Shown: positions 42,722 to 52,044 of the stretch, in pieces
Position numbering within the stretch: position 1 is the first letter of the stretch
Layout of the letters: each line of letters opens with the position of its first letter
Assembly (NCBI RefSeq): GCF_001013905.1
Contig: NZ_LN831790.1
Coordinates: 2,170,001 to 2,234,000, forward strand
DNA length: 64,000 nt
Source of the DNA: Streptomyces leeuwenhoekii
GTDB lineage: Bacteria > Actinomycetota > Actinomycetes > Streptomycetales > Streptomycetaceae
Reading direction: 5' to 3'
Translations under genes and position numbers: made by a program
The notes under the pieces: generated by a model
Told to the model about the DNA's origin: nothing
Database searches by the model: none
Seen by the model: the letters and a program-made list of their open reading frames with translations, nothing else

Positions 42722-45052
42722 ATGTCTCCCATAGAACCCGAAGGCACGCGAGGGCAGCTGGCGACTCGTCGGCGGCGTACTCTGCGCCTGCGTACGCTGC
42801 TCATCTGGCTGGCAATCGTCCCTATCCTGGCGATGAGCGCCCAAGTGGTCATGACCGCACAGCCGCTGGTACACCAGTCAAAGCAACTACGCGCTGATGT
42901 GGCGGTCGGTGAGCGGACCGATGTACCCCTGACCAGGCTGATGGTCGAACTGCAGGCTGAGCGGACGATGACCGCCACACGGTGGGCGAGCGGCTCCGTG
43001 TCCGAGAAAGCGCTGCGCGAGCAGCGCGCGGCCACGGACCGGGCCGCGGACGAGTACCGCCGGGCGGCGGACGCAGCTCTGGCGGCGACCGGGCGCGAGG
43101 ACGATCATTACGTCGCGGAGCTGAAGCACAGCCTCGCGGAACTGGCCGCGTTCCGCGAGCGCGCGGACGCCCGCAGCGGGGACGCGGATCGGACGATCGG
43201 CTACTACTCCGACCTCGTCGACCGCATCATCCGGGTGTATCAGAACGAGTTCAGCCATGCGGAAGACGCCGAGCTCATCCAGGAGAGCGGCCTGGTCGTC
43301 ACGGTGTTCACGGTGTCCGAGATGGTGGCACGCGAGACCACCATCCTCGCCATGGCCGGACCGTCCAGGCGTCTGAGCCCTTCCGGGTTCGCCGAATTCG
43401 TCAACTCCGTCGGATCCCAGCGGTACCAGTACGACGAGTGGGTCGCGCCGTATCTGACGGCCGAGGACAAAGCGGCCTACGACCAGGTCTTCGCCTCGGA
43501 CGGCTGGAAGACGAAGGTCCGCATCGAGGACGCGGTCATCTCCGACCACCAGAACACCGCGTCCGGCATCGAGCTGCCCAAGGAAGCTGACGCCTGGCAG
43601 GCCGCGTATGACGAGTTCGCGCCGCGCCTTGCCGCGCTCGACGCGAAACAGGGGCGAGCACTGCTCGTGCACGCCGACGCCAAGGCCACGCAGTTGGAGA
43701 ACGAGGTCATCTGGCTGTCCGTCGGAAACGGCGCAGCCGTCTTTGCCGTCGCGGCCGTCATCGTGCTCACCACGCGCTCCGTGCTCCGCCGCCTGCGCGG
43801 TCTGCACCAACGTACGGTGGCCATTGCCGAGGACACGCTGCCGGATGTCGTTGCCCGGCTCCAGCGCGGGCAGCCCGTCGACGACGATGCGCTGCCCTCG
43901 GTGAGCGGAGACCGGGACGAGGTCGGACGTATCAGTGACGCGTTCGCCCGGGTCGTCTCCGTGTCCGTCGACGGGCATGCGCGGCTCGCGGCCGAGCGTC
44001 AGGGCTTCGGTATGTTCGCCGCGGGCATCGCCTCGCGCACCGGAAACCTGGTCAGCCGCCAGTTGACCCTCACCGACGAACTGCAGGACGCCTTCGGACA
44101 CGACGAGGAGCTTCTCGCCGGGTTGATGCGGTCCGACCAGTTGACGGTGGGTATGCGGCGGCAGATCGAGAACCTGCTCATCCTGGCAGGTGGGGAGATC
44201 CCCGATCCGCACACCGAGCCCATGCGCGTCGCCGACCTGCTGCGCGAAGCCGCCGCGGAAGTCGAGGACTTCCGGCGGATCGAGCGCCATGCCCTGGACG
44301 AGATCAGCGTGGTACCGCGGGTGATCAGCGAGATCAGCCACCTCCTGGCAGAACTCCTCGACAACGCCACCCGGTTCTCCCCGCCGCAGTCGAAGGTAGT
44401 CGTCCGTGCCGAACTGGTGACAGACGGGCTGTTGGTCGACATCGAGGACCGCGGGCCTCGGGTGACCGCCGCAACCTACGAGGAGATGAACGGGCGTCTG
44501 CGCTCGGCCCCGCCGTACTCCGTCCTGGCGGAGAACGCGCACCGGCTCGGACTCTTCGTGGTCGGCCACCTCGCCGAACAGCTCGGGGCCACAGTGACGC
44601 TGCGCCGCTCGGTATACGGGGGAACGTCGGCCGTGGTGATCCTTCCCAAGGAACTCCTTGTGCCGACCGAACCGGTCCGGGCGGGGAAGGAAGCGCCGCG
44701 CGCAGCGGCGACGCCCGCCCCGGCACCGGGCCCGCTCGACAAACGCAAGCCCGAGCTGATCCTGCACGCGAAGACCGGGGCGGCCGGCCGTAGGACGCCG
44801 GAGCGCTCGCCCGAGCGGCCGGTGAAGAGTAGGCCGCCGGTCCTAACCGCGACATGGGAGGGTGACGCGAAGCCGGCCCTCCCCGAGCGGGTCCCGCAGG
44901 CTCACATCGCCGAGCAGCTCCGCGCGCCACACGCACCGGAGACCGCCGTCGCTCAGGACACGGCGACACCCGAAGAAGTGGCTGACGCCTGGGCGGACTA
45001 CGAACGCGGGACTCAGACAGTGGAAGAAGAACTCCGACAGGATCAGCCATGA
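42722..45052 (+). CDS. cvnA: Conservon sensor kinase-like protein CvnA
   Basis: A 776-residue histidine-kinase-like protein. A transmembrane helix near residues 27-47, an extracellular nitrate-sensor-like (NIT) domain (about 55-305), a second helix (VAAVIVLTTRS, about 345), a HAMP-like segment and a C-terminal HATPase (LLAELLDNATRFSPPQSKVVV, AHRLGLFVVGHLAEQLG, about 540-640). The tail is Pro/Ala-rich and disordered. No clear dimerisation His is kept, as in other CvnA proteins. With CvnB-D it forms a membrane-associated complex likened to eukaryotic G-protein systems. The ATG at 42722 follows GAGG; stop and cvnB start overlap. Confidence 0.93.
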   Translation: MSPIEPEGTRGQLATRRRRTLRLRTLLIWLAIVPILAMSAQVVMTAQPLVHQSKQLRADVAVGERTDVPLTRLMVELQAERTMTATRWASGSVSEKALREQRAATDRAADEYRRAADAALAATGREDDHYVAELKHSLAELAAFRERADARSGDADRTIGYYSDLVDRIIRVYQNEFSHAEDAELIQESGLVVTVFTVSEMVARETTILAMAGPSRRLSPSGFAEFVNSVGSQRYQYDEWVAPYLTAEDKAAYDQVFASDGWKTKVRIEDAVISDHQNTASGIELPKEADAWQAAYDEFAPRLAALDAKQGRALLVHADAKATQLENEVIWLSVGNGAAVFAVAAVIVLTTRSVLRRLRGLHQRTVAIAEDTLPDVVARLQRGQPVDDDALPSVSGDRDEVGRISDAFARVVSVSVDGHARLAAERQGFGMFAAGIASRTGNLVSRQLTLTDELQDAFGHDEELLAGLMRSDQLTVGMRRQIENLLILAGGEIPDPHTEPMRVADLLREAAAEVEDFRRIERHALDEISVVPRVISEISHLLAELLDNATRFSPPQSKVVVRAELVTDGLLVDIEDRGPRVTAATYEEMNGRLRSAPPYSVLAENAHRLGLFVVGHLAEQLGATVTLRRSVYGGTSAVVILPKELLVPTEPVRAGKEAPRAAATPAPAPGPLDKRKPELILHAKTGAAGRRTPERSPERPVKSRPPVLTATWEGDAKPALPERVPQAHIAEQLRAPHAPETAVAQDTATPEEVADAWADYERGTQTVEEELRQDQP

Positions 45053-45453
45053 CGACGACAACGAACGACATGATCTACAGCGTCCTGGACAACAACCTGA
45101 GCAGGATCGCCGGCATCCAGGGAGCCGTACTCCTGTCCAACGACGGGATCAAGCTCAGCTCGTACCAGCTGGAACGGGACCAGGCGGAGCGCATAGCCGC
45201 CGCGTCCTCCGGCATCGCTTCCACGATGAAGGCGATATCCAGGGAGGTCAACGGCGGCCGGGTGATCCGCCAGCTGGTCGAGATGGACGACAGCTATCTC
45301 TGCATCGTCGGGTGCGGGGAGGGCAGCACGCTCATCGTGGTGACCTCCCGCAAGGCGCGGCTGGGGGAGCTGGGCGGTGAAGCCGTGCGTACCGCTCAGG
45401 CGCTCGGTGAGTGGCTGAGCACGCCTGAACGCGGCCAGGCTCAGCGGTCGTAA
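45049..45453 (+). CDS. cvnB: Conservon roadblock/LC7 protein CvnB
   Basis: A 134-residue roadblock/LC7 domain: MIYSVLDNNLSRIAGIQGAVLLSNDGIKLSS and GGRVIRQLVEMDDSYLCIVGCGEGSTL. These proteins act as regulators or docking platforms for the CvnD GTPase. ATG overlaps the cvnA stop; TAATG overlap with cvnC. Confidence 0.94.
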   Translation: MTTTTNDMIYSVLDNNLSRIAGIQGAVLLSNDGIKLSSYQLERDQAERIAAASSGIASTMKAISREVNGGRVIRQLVEMDDSYLCIVGCGEGSTLIVVTSRKARLGELGGEAVRTAQALGEWLSTPERGQAQRS

Positions 45454-45824
45454 TGGCGGACGAGCCCGGGCCGCGAGGGGGAGGCCGCCGCCGGACGCGG
45501 CTGTACGCGCTGACCGATGGACGTACGGCGGCTGCGCACACCGCCCTCACCATGGACACCACGATCACGGCGGTGGCCGTCGCGGACGGCCACGGCGGCC
45601 TGCCCAGCGAGTGGCAGGCCATCCTCGCGATGTGCTCGCCTCCGGGCGGCCTGGCGGTCGCCGAGATCGCGGCGCGCATGCACATCCGCCTCACTCCCAT
45701 GACGCTCCTTCTCGGCGAACTCGCCGATCGGGGGCTGATCGAGCACCGGCCACCCCTGGAAGGGAATGAAACCACCAATGTCCACCTGCTCATGAGAATC
45801 AGGGACAACCTTGCCCGGATATGA
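45453..45824 (+). CDS. cvnC: Conservon DUF742 protein CvnC
   Basis: A 123-residue DUF742 protein with a winged-helix-like core: RLYALTDGRT, EWQAILAMCSPPGGLAVAEIAARMHIRLTPMTLLLGELADRGLIEHRPP, and DNLARI at the end. The role in the complex is not known. It overlaps both neighbours. Confidence 0.93.
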   Translation: MADEPGPRGGGRRRTRLYALTDGRTAAAHTALTMDTTITAVAVADGHGGLPSEWQAILAMCSPPGGLAVAEIAARMHIRLTPMTLLLGELADRGLIEHRPPLEGNETTNVHLLMRIRDNLARI

Positions 45825-46401
45825 CACCCCTGCCCAGGAAGCGGACCCCGTCAAGATCCTCATCGCTGGGGGATTCGGCGTCGGCAAGACGACCCTGGTC
45901 GAGACGGTCTCCGAGATCGAGCCGTTGCGCACCGAGGAGCGGCTGACGAGCGCGGGCGTCGGCGTCGATGACCTCGACGGCATCGAGTCCAAGGCGGTTA
46001 CCACCGTCGCGATGGACTTCGGCCGCATCACCCTCACCGACGCACAGGTCGTGCTCTACCTGTTCGGCACACCTGGCCAGGAGCGCTTCTGGTTCATGTG
46101 GGACGACCTGCTGAACGGGGCACTCGGGGCGATCGTCCTTGTCGACACACGTCGCCTCGACCGCAGTTTCCCGGCCGTCGACTTCTTCGAGAACCGAGGG
46201 CTTCCGTTCGTGGTCGCCGCGAACTGTTTCCACGGCGAACAGCCCTACACCGTCGAGGAGATCAGGGCGGCGCTGCATCTGCGTGATCCGAACACACCCA
46301 TCCACTTGATCGATGCCCGCTCCCGTGACGACGCGCGCGGTGCGCTGCTCTCGCTTCTGGACATGCTCATCGCCAAAGCCGGGGTCGCGGCGACCGGCTG
46401 A
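45811..46401 (+). CDS. cvnD: Conservon small GTPase CvnD
   Basis: A 196-residue GTP-binding protein: P-loop [17 protein letters not shown], switch [38 protein letters not shown] (G3), and VVAANCF near the usual G4 place. CvnD proteins cycle between GDP and GTP in the conservon complex. The only in-frame start before the P-loop is TTG at 45811, 14 bp inside cvnC, so a TTG start is likely. No P450 (cvnE) follows. Confidence 0.92.
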   Translation: MPGYDTPAQEADPVKILIAGGFGVGKTTLVETVSEIEPLRTEERLTSAGVGVDDLDGIESKAVTTVAMDFGRITLTDAQVVLYLFGTPGQERFWFMWDDLLNGALGAIVLVDTRRLDRSFPAVDFFENRGLPFVVAANCFHGEQPYTVEEIRAALHLRDPNTPIHLIDARSRDDARGALLSLLDMLIAKAGVAATG

Positions 46402-46787
46402 CTTCGGCCTGCCACGTGGTGGCGTGGAGGTTCACGACCGCGACCGTAGACCCGGTCCAGGCCGCCGCCGCGTCGGCCGTCGAGGAATGCCGGCCGGTAC
46501 CAGCCATCGTCCTCGTACTCGAACCAGCCGTCGTCGAGGAACGCCTCTCGCGGCACGGCCCGGACTGAGCTGAGCCGGTTTTCGTAGCGGCCCTGAAGCC
46601 GGGCATGATTGATCCGGCAGATGGGAAGCACGGCTCTGATGCCTGCGCCCCGGAAGTACGCGCCGAGTCGACGGCCGTCCCGGCGACTTCATCGGTGACC
46701 GACCCGTCAACTCCGTCATCCAACCGGTTGGAGGTCCCGCAACACACCTTTCTGATCAAAGTGTTGTGACGACTGGTTGAACCCGGT
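46402..46787. other. Gap without a supported gene
   Basis: 386 bp after the conservon. The minus strand shows a coding-like piece ([20 protein letters not shown] and AFLDGRR, about 46470-46560) but it cannot be linked to a family. Probably the debris of insertions that continue to the right. Confidence 0.35.
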
Positions 46788-47092
46788 CAATACGTGTCCA
46801 TTCGCTACGGCGAGCGCCTGATCGAGGCCGGCGCGACCGCGTCGATCGGCTCTGTCGCCGACAGTTACGACAACGCGATGGCCGAGGCCCTCAACGGCTC
46901 CTTCAAAGCCGAGCCGATCGAGCACCGAGGGGCCCTGGCAAGACGCTGACCAGGTCGAACGTGCCGTCGTCCGGTGGGTCGGCTGGTACAACACCGAACG
47001 CCTGCCACTCCGCTCTCGACTACCTTCCACCCGAAGAATTCGAGGCCCAGCACCACCGATCCCAGGCGCCCGACCGGGAGACCGCCCAGTGA
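46788..47092 (+). mobile_element. IS3-family transposase (OrfB) remnant
   Basis: Three frames read in order: QYVSIRYGERLIEAGATASIG, DSYDNAMAEALNGSFKAE; then WQDADQVERAVVRWVGWYNTERL; then HSALDYLPPEEFEAQHH and a stop at 47092. These are the C-terminal half of an IS3-family integrase core, with the DSYDNA and WYNTERLH motifs. Two small frame changes (near 46940 and 47010) and the missing N-terminus show that it is dead. Confidence 0.8.
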
Positions 47093-47385
47093 ACCACCCA
47101 GCAGGTGGTGACCGCGAACGAACAGGCCGTCCACCGCTGGCTCGCCCAGAACACCCGGGCCCGCCTCACCGCCGAGGCCGTCTGGCCGTCCCGCGAGGAG
47201 CCCGTGGGCCGAGTACGGCTGAAGGGCGACCTGCTGGCCGGACGCGGACCCGTCGATGTCCGTGCGGCGCGCGTGGTGCTGCGCCGCGCTCACGAATTCG
47301 CAGGTCAGCGAAGTAACAAAGGTCGATCCGTCCGCTCGAACTGCTGCACGGGAGGAAACAGGTCGAGCAACCGACCCGGACAACA

Positions 47386-47466
47386 AAACCGCAGGTCAGG
47401 ACGCCTTGCCCGCAGGTTCGAGGATTGCCACGCACTCCACGTGCGACGCCATCGGAAACATGTCGC
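47386..47466 (-). repeat. Displaced 3' end of an RNA methyltransferase gene (left direct repeat)
   Basis: About 80 bp here match, at roughly 80% by eye, the 3' end of the methyltransferase gene at 52034-52115, in the same orientation. Read leftward, both encode HVECVAILEP, a short tail, then TGA and CCTGCGGTTT. This copy has only the last 20 or so codons. It fits the displaced original 3' end left when an element integrates into a gene's end. Confidence 0.7.
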
Positions 47467-48108
47467 ATGAAGCGGGAACTGCCATAATCGCAGGTCAATG
47501 CGGGTATGCGGCCCGCTCCGGACGGCTGCTCGGGGCCTGGAGCGTCCAACGAGCGTCACGACGCGAGTATCGTCCCGGCCGAATCAGTCAGGCCACAGCG
47601 CCCTGACTCCATCAGGAGGAGGGTTCTGGTCTGGGACACCCTCCCACGATCAACCGCGCTTTGACCGACCCCCACGACCTGATCACCGCCGTCCGGCGAG
47701 GCGTGCGTCAGCTCCCGTACCGCCACGACCTCCTCGACGGCTGCCTCACCGGAGCTGGACTCGCGCTCGCCCCGCCATGACGACATCACTTTTCAAGCCA
47801 GTAGTTGATTTGGATCGCGCAGGACTTTTCACTCCGACCGACCGCCCGGCGCTCAGAACACAGCTGAATGCGCATTGACTTCATGAGTTACCGAACTGAC
47901 GATGATGTATCGCGCTCATCGATCCCTTATGGCAACGAGGAGATCAGGTGAAACGTCGACATGCCTCAACTTGATGTTTAAGGTGCGGTGTCGAACGGTG
48001 CGTCGTACTTGATCACTCGGTGCGGTATCCGTCGTACATGGAGGCGGCCTTCGTCTGAACATGTGCTCCGACCAAGGAACACACACGTTCAGCACGAAGG
48101 CCGTGAGG
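47467..48108. other. Gap with an AT-rich right part
   Basis: No gene could be supported. A short coding-like stretch (TDPHDLITAVRRGVRQLP, then YRHDLLDGCLTG) runs near 47660-47760. From about 47780 the sequence becomes AT-rich with several TTGA boxes, unlike the surrounding chromosome. The left end of the next insertion sequence may lie near 47984, where TGCGGTGT matches in reverse ACACCGCA at 49601-49608. Confidence 0.4.
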
Positions 48109-49592
48109 ATGAGTCTGCTGCATCGCGATGCCCTGCGAGAGTCGCTGGCGGAACTGTCACGCTTCCGGGGCGAGCTCTACTCCTGCCTGACCGCTCATTC
48201 GGACGCTCTGTTCGAGCTGGCGGACGCGATTTTGTGCGGGGACGGGCGGGTGAGGTCGCTGGTCGAGCTGTCGCTGGTGGGCGAATACCGCCGTGGTCAC
48301 GGAGGGCTCTACGCGGCGCTCGCCCAGGGCCGCGTCGTGCCGACCGGATCCGACAAGCCCTGGCCTCGGTGCCGCTGCCACGAGCCGCTGACGGCCGGCT
48401 GGTCCTGGCCGTCGACGTCACGTGCTGGCTGCGGCCGGACGCCCACACCTCACCGCAGCGGATCCTGTGTCACACCTACGGCCGCGGCAAGGACCAGCAC
48501 ATTCCTGTTCCCGGCTGGCCCTACTCGATCATCTGCGCACTGGAGCCAGGCCGCAGCTCGTGGGCCGCACCGCTGGACGCGTTGCGTCTGGCACCGGGGG
48601 ACGACACCGCCACCGTCACCGCCCAGCAGTTGCGCGACCTGGTTGAGCGGCTGATTACCGCAGGTCAGTGGCAGGCGGGCGACCCTGATGTCCTCGTCAT
48701 TGCGGATGCCGGATATGACGCGCCCCGCCTCGCCTTCCTGCTGCGGGACCTGCCGGTGCAGGTGCTGGCCCGGATGCGGTCGGACCGTGTCCTGCGCCGG
48801 CCGGCGCCGCCGCGGCAGCCTCACACCAAAGGCCGGCCGCCCCGGCACGGCAGCGAGTTCGTCTTCGGGCAACCCGACACCTGGGGCAACTCGGACACCG
48901 AAACCGTCACCGCGACCCGCCTTTACGGCACCGCCCTGGCCCGGTCCTGGGACCGGCTCCACCCCAAGCTCACCCACCGTTCGTCCTGGGCCGCGGCCGA
49001 CGGCACCCTCCCGATCATCGAGGGGACCGTGATCCGCCTGGACATCGAGCACCTGCCCAGCGGAGCCACCCCGAAGCCGGTCTGGCTGTGGTGGTCGGGC
49101 ACCGACGCCACCGAAGCCGACACCGACCGACTCTGGCAGGCATATCTGCGGCGCTTCGACATCGAGCACACCTTCCGCCTATTCAAACAGACCCTCGGCT
49201 GGACCCGTCCGAAGATCCGCACCCCCCAAGCGGCTGACCGCTGGACCTGGCTGATCCTCGCCACCTACACCCAACTCCGTCTCGCCCGGCCGCTGGCAGC
49301 CGACCGGCGCCGCCCATGGGAGAGGCCCGTCTCCTCAGACAGGCTGACCCCGGCACGTGTCCGCCGCGACTTTCGGCACATCCGCCCGACAGCCGCCTGC
49401 CCGGCCAGAGCACCGAAACCCTCCCGCCCCGGCCCAGGCAGGCCACCAGGCCGCAAGAACACCCGACCCACCCCACGACACGACGTCCATACCCCTCGTA
49501 AGACGGGCACCACCGCGTCCCGGAATAAGAAGTCGACCATCCCACGGCCCCGCCGCACAGACCAACGGACAAGTCAGCAACCCGAACGTTGA
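48109..49592 (+). mobile_element. IS transposase (DDE, IS4-like) with a frameshift
   Basis: Frame one starts at the ATG at 48109: MSLLHRDALRESLAELSRF, then SLVELSLVGEYRRGHGGLYAAL. Near 48336 one base is missing and the protein continues in another frame: RADRIRQALASVPLPRAADG, VLAVDVTCWL (first Asp), VLVIADAGYDAPRL (second Asp), YLRRFDIEHTFRLFKQTLGW (Glu). A long Pro/Arg tail follows. The set is complete otherwise, about 490 residues, so the decay is recent. Possible 8-bp ends (TGCGGTGT/ACACCGCA) at 47984 and 49601 need checking. Confidence 0.82.
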
Positions 49593-49617
49593 GGGAAAAC
49601 ACACCGCATCTACGGCA

Positions 49618-49655
49618 TCTAGCCCCCCTAGACGCATGAATCTAGAGGGGCTAGA
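49618..49655. promoter_or_regulatory. 15-bp inverted repeat, operator candidate
   Basis: TCTAGCCCCCCTAGA and TCTAGAGGGGCTAGA, separated by 8 bases, are reverse complements with one mismatch. Each arm also has TCTAG/CTAGA ends. It lies 34 bp before the HTH gene that starts at 49689, where an autoregulated operator would be expected. Confidence 0.65.
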
Positions 49656-49688
49656 CTCCCGTCATGTCCTCAAAGGAAGGCGTCGAGT

Positions 49689-50075
49689 ATGGATCTGCCT
49701 AAGATCGTGGCCCACCGGACCGAGGACGGGTGGATGCTCGAAGCGGAGGGTCTTGCCCCCGCCTATGTTCGTCGCCTGAGCGAAGCGGCAGACTGCGGAC
49801 ATGCGCTGATGAAAGCTGCCAACGTGCCCGGGGCCGATAACGGCATCCAGCTCACGGTCGACCTTGGCGACGAGCTCAACCAGCGTGTCAAGGCTGCAAC
49901 CCAGGCAACGGTTGACGCCTACAAGGCGCAACTTCAGGCAGCGAAAGAACTTCGGCGAACGGCGTCAGCCCTCAAGAGCCAGGGCATGACCGGCCGGGAC
50001 ATCGCTCACGTCCTACATATCTCGCCTCAACGCGTCTCTCAGCTACTCGCTCAGTCCGTCAACGCCGAAGGTTAA
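49689..50075 (+). CDS. Small HTH protein, antitoxin-like
   Basis: A 128-residue protein. The first 30 residues (MDLPKIVAHRTEDGWMLEAEG) are a little like the HicB fold, the middle is a helical segment (NQRVKAATQATVDAYKAQLQ), and the end is a helix-turn-helix (GMTGRDIAHVLHISPQRVSQLL). It has lower GC than the core genes. The large inverted repeat just upstream is probably its operator. No toxin-like partner follows: the next gene is a cellulase. It may be an orphan antitoxin or a plasmid-type regulator. Confidence 0.72.
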   Translation: MDLPKIVAHRTEDGWMLEAEGLAPAYVRRLSEAADCGHALMKAANVPGADNGIQLTVDLGDELNQRVKAATQATVDAYKAQLQAAKELRRTASALKSQGMTGRDIAHVLHISPQRVSQLLAQSVNAEG

Positions 50076-50086
50076 AGATTAAGTTA

Positions 50087-51562
50087 ATGGCCACCGGCGC
50101 CGCCGGTGCACTGATCCTGGGTGGCCTTGCAATCGCCACCCTGCCCGCATCGGCAGCCGCCACCGGCTGCTCGGTCGCGTACAAGGTGCAGAGCGAATGG
50201 CCGGGAGGGTTCAACGCGGACCTGATCATCACAAATCTCGGCTCCCCCGTGCGAGGGTGGACCGTGACCTTCGACTTCCCGAACTCCGACCAGAAGGTCA
50301 CCAACGGCTGGAATGCCACGTGGACACAGTCCGGAAGCCGCGTGTCCGCCAACAGCCTCGACTGGAACGGGGCGCTGGATACGGGCAGGTCGGCTTCCAT
50401 CGGGTTCACCGGCGCGTGGAAGGGCGCCAATCCGGAACCCGCATCGGTTGCGCTCAACGGCGTGACCTGTACCGGCTCGGTGACATCCCCTACCCCCAGC
50501 CCCACCGCCACTCCGACCAGTGGTCCCAGTGGTCCGGCCCCGGAGCTGAAGGTTTCCGGTAACAAGATCTTCACGGCGAGCGGCAAGCAGTACCGGCTGC
50601 TGGGTGTGGACCGCTCCAGCGGTGAATACGCTTGTGTGCAGGGCAAGGGGCTTTGGGACGGCGGCCCGGTCGACCAGGCTTCCGTCGACGCGATGAAGAC
50701 CTGGAACATCCACGCGGTACGCCTGCCGTTGAACGAGGAATGCTGGCTCGGCATCAACGGCTCGCCCAATGGGACCACTTACCAGCAGGGCGTCAGAGAC
50801 TACGTCAACCTGCTGGTGGCCAATGGCATCACCCCGATCCTCGACCTGCACTGGACGCGGGGCGCCTATACCAACGGTCCGGACTGGCACTGCAAGGACA
50901 CCACCGCGACGTGCCAGAAACCGATGCCGGACGCGCAGTACGCCACCCAGTTCTGGACCAGTGTCGCCAACACCTTCAAAGGCAATGACGCCGTCGTCTT
51001 CGATCTGTTCAACGAGCCGTACCCGGAGATCGCCGGCGACTGGGACAAGACCGTCGGCTGGCGGTGCTGGCGAGACGGCGGCACCTGCACGGGCCTTCCC
51101 TATGAGACGGCCGGCATGCAGGACCTGGTCGACGCGGTCCGGGCCACCGGCGCGACCAACGTCCTCATGCTGGGTGGCCTGGAGTGGGCCAACGACATGC
51201 GCGAGTGGCTGACGCACATGCCGACCGACCCGCTGAACAACATCGCCGCGTCATGGCATGCGTACAGCTTCAACGCCTGTGCGACCGCATCCTGCTGGGA
51301 CAGTCAGGTCGCGCCGCTCGCACAACAGGTACCGGTCGTCATCGGTGAGTTCGGCCAGGACAACTGCGGCTTCGACTACATGCAGCGGTTGGTGGACTGG
51401 GCTGACGCGCACAGCATGGGTTATCTCGCATGGACCTGGAACCCGTGGGGCTGCAGCACTGGTGGCGTGCTCATCAAGGACTGGGCGGGCACCCCGGAGC
51501 CTGGCGTCGGCGAGGGTCTGAAGGCCCACCTGATCAGCCAAGACCCCTACACGACCCCGTAA
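50087..51562 (+). CDS. Secreted cellulase, CBM2 plus GH5 endoglucanase
   Basis: A 491-residue enzyme. From the ATG at 50087 a hydrophobic signal region (GALILGGLAIATLPASA) leads to a CBM2 (about 27-130: SVAYKVQSEWPGGFNADLIITN, NGWNATWTQSG), a Pro/Thr/Ser linker (about 130-150) and a GH5 domain with acid/base Glu310 in DLFNEPYPE and nucleophile Glu421 in VIGEFGQDN. It would cut cellulose outside the cell. The signal lacks the usual basic start; in the same frame, upstream of the ATG, the bases encode RQRRRLKIKL but with no ATG, GTG or TTG, and overlap the HTH gene. The real start may have been lost or replaced. Confidence 0.9.
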   Translation: MATGAAGALILGGLAIATLPASAAATGCSVAYKVQSEWPGGFNADLIITNLGSPVRGWTVTFDFPNSDQKVTNGWNATWTQSGSRVSANSLDWNGALDTGRSASIGFTGAWKGANPEPASVALNGVTCTGSVTSPTPSPTATPTSGPSGPAPELKVSGNKIFTASGKQYRLLGVDRSSGEYACVQGKGLWDGGPVDQASVDAMKTWNIHAVRLPLNEECWLGINGSPNGTTYQQGVRDYVNLLVANGITPILDLHWTRGAYTNGPDWHCKDTTATCQKPMPDAQYATQFWTSVANTFKGNDAVVFDLFNEPYPEIAGDWDKTVGWRCWRDGGTCTGLPYETAGMQDLVDAVRATGATNVLMLGGLEWANDMREWLTHMPTDPLNNIAASWHAYSFNACATASCWDSQVAPLAQQVPVVIGEFGQDNCGFDYMQRLVDWADAHSMGYLAWTWNPWGCSTGGVLIKDWAGTPEPGVGEGLKAHLISQDPYTTP

Positions 51563-52033
51563 CCGAGCACCCAGCGGCTGCCCAGCCGCGTACGACGCCG
51601 CCCCGGCCGGATGTCCCAACGGCACAACTCGGCCCGGGCGGCTTCCGACCACCACGGCAGTAGATCAGCTTGCCGTGCGCGCCATGCTGCAGGCGCTGGC
51701 GCCCCCGCCCGCCCGTGGTCCCCCCGTACCGGGACGTATTCATGGACTGGTCACCGCCGTCGAGGGCAATGGGCACTCCAGCTCAGCCGGACAGACCGGG
51801 TTTGCGCCGCCATCTCATCGCCGCCGCAGCGCGTCTCCCCATTTCACCATCACCGCACAGGGCCAGAGCGTGGGGTTTCTCGTCCTCCAGGAGCAGGACC
51901 GGACCGAGCATGTCTTCCACCCAGCAGGAGCTGCACGATCAGTCAGGTGACGCGCACCATCGGAACGAGCGTCGAATGAGCGTCGTCATTTCAGCGTCGA
52001 GCAACGCAGACACCGCACATAATGCGCACGCGA
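51563..52033. other. Gap without a supported gene
   Basis: 471 bp between the cellulase and the methyltransferase. No coding frame similar to a known family was seen. Its right end joins the right copy of the direct repeat (52034-52115). Confidence 0.45.
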
Positions 52034-52044
52034 GAAACCGCAGG

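Noticed and set aside
42887..44767. Long minus-strand frame inside cvnA
   Set aside because: Mirror of cvnA; no motif, and cvnA matches a known family across its whole length.
47988..48330. N-terminal extension of the IS transposase in the downstream frame
   Set aside because: The true N-terminal part is in another frame from 48109; the extension is Arg-rich and unlike transposases.
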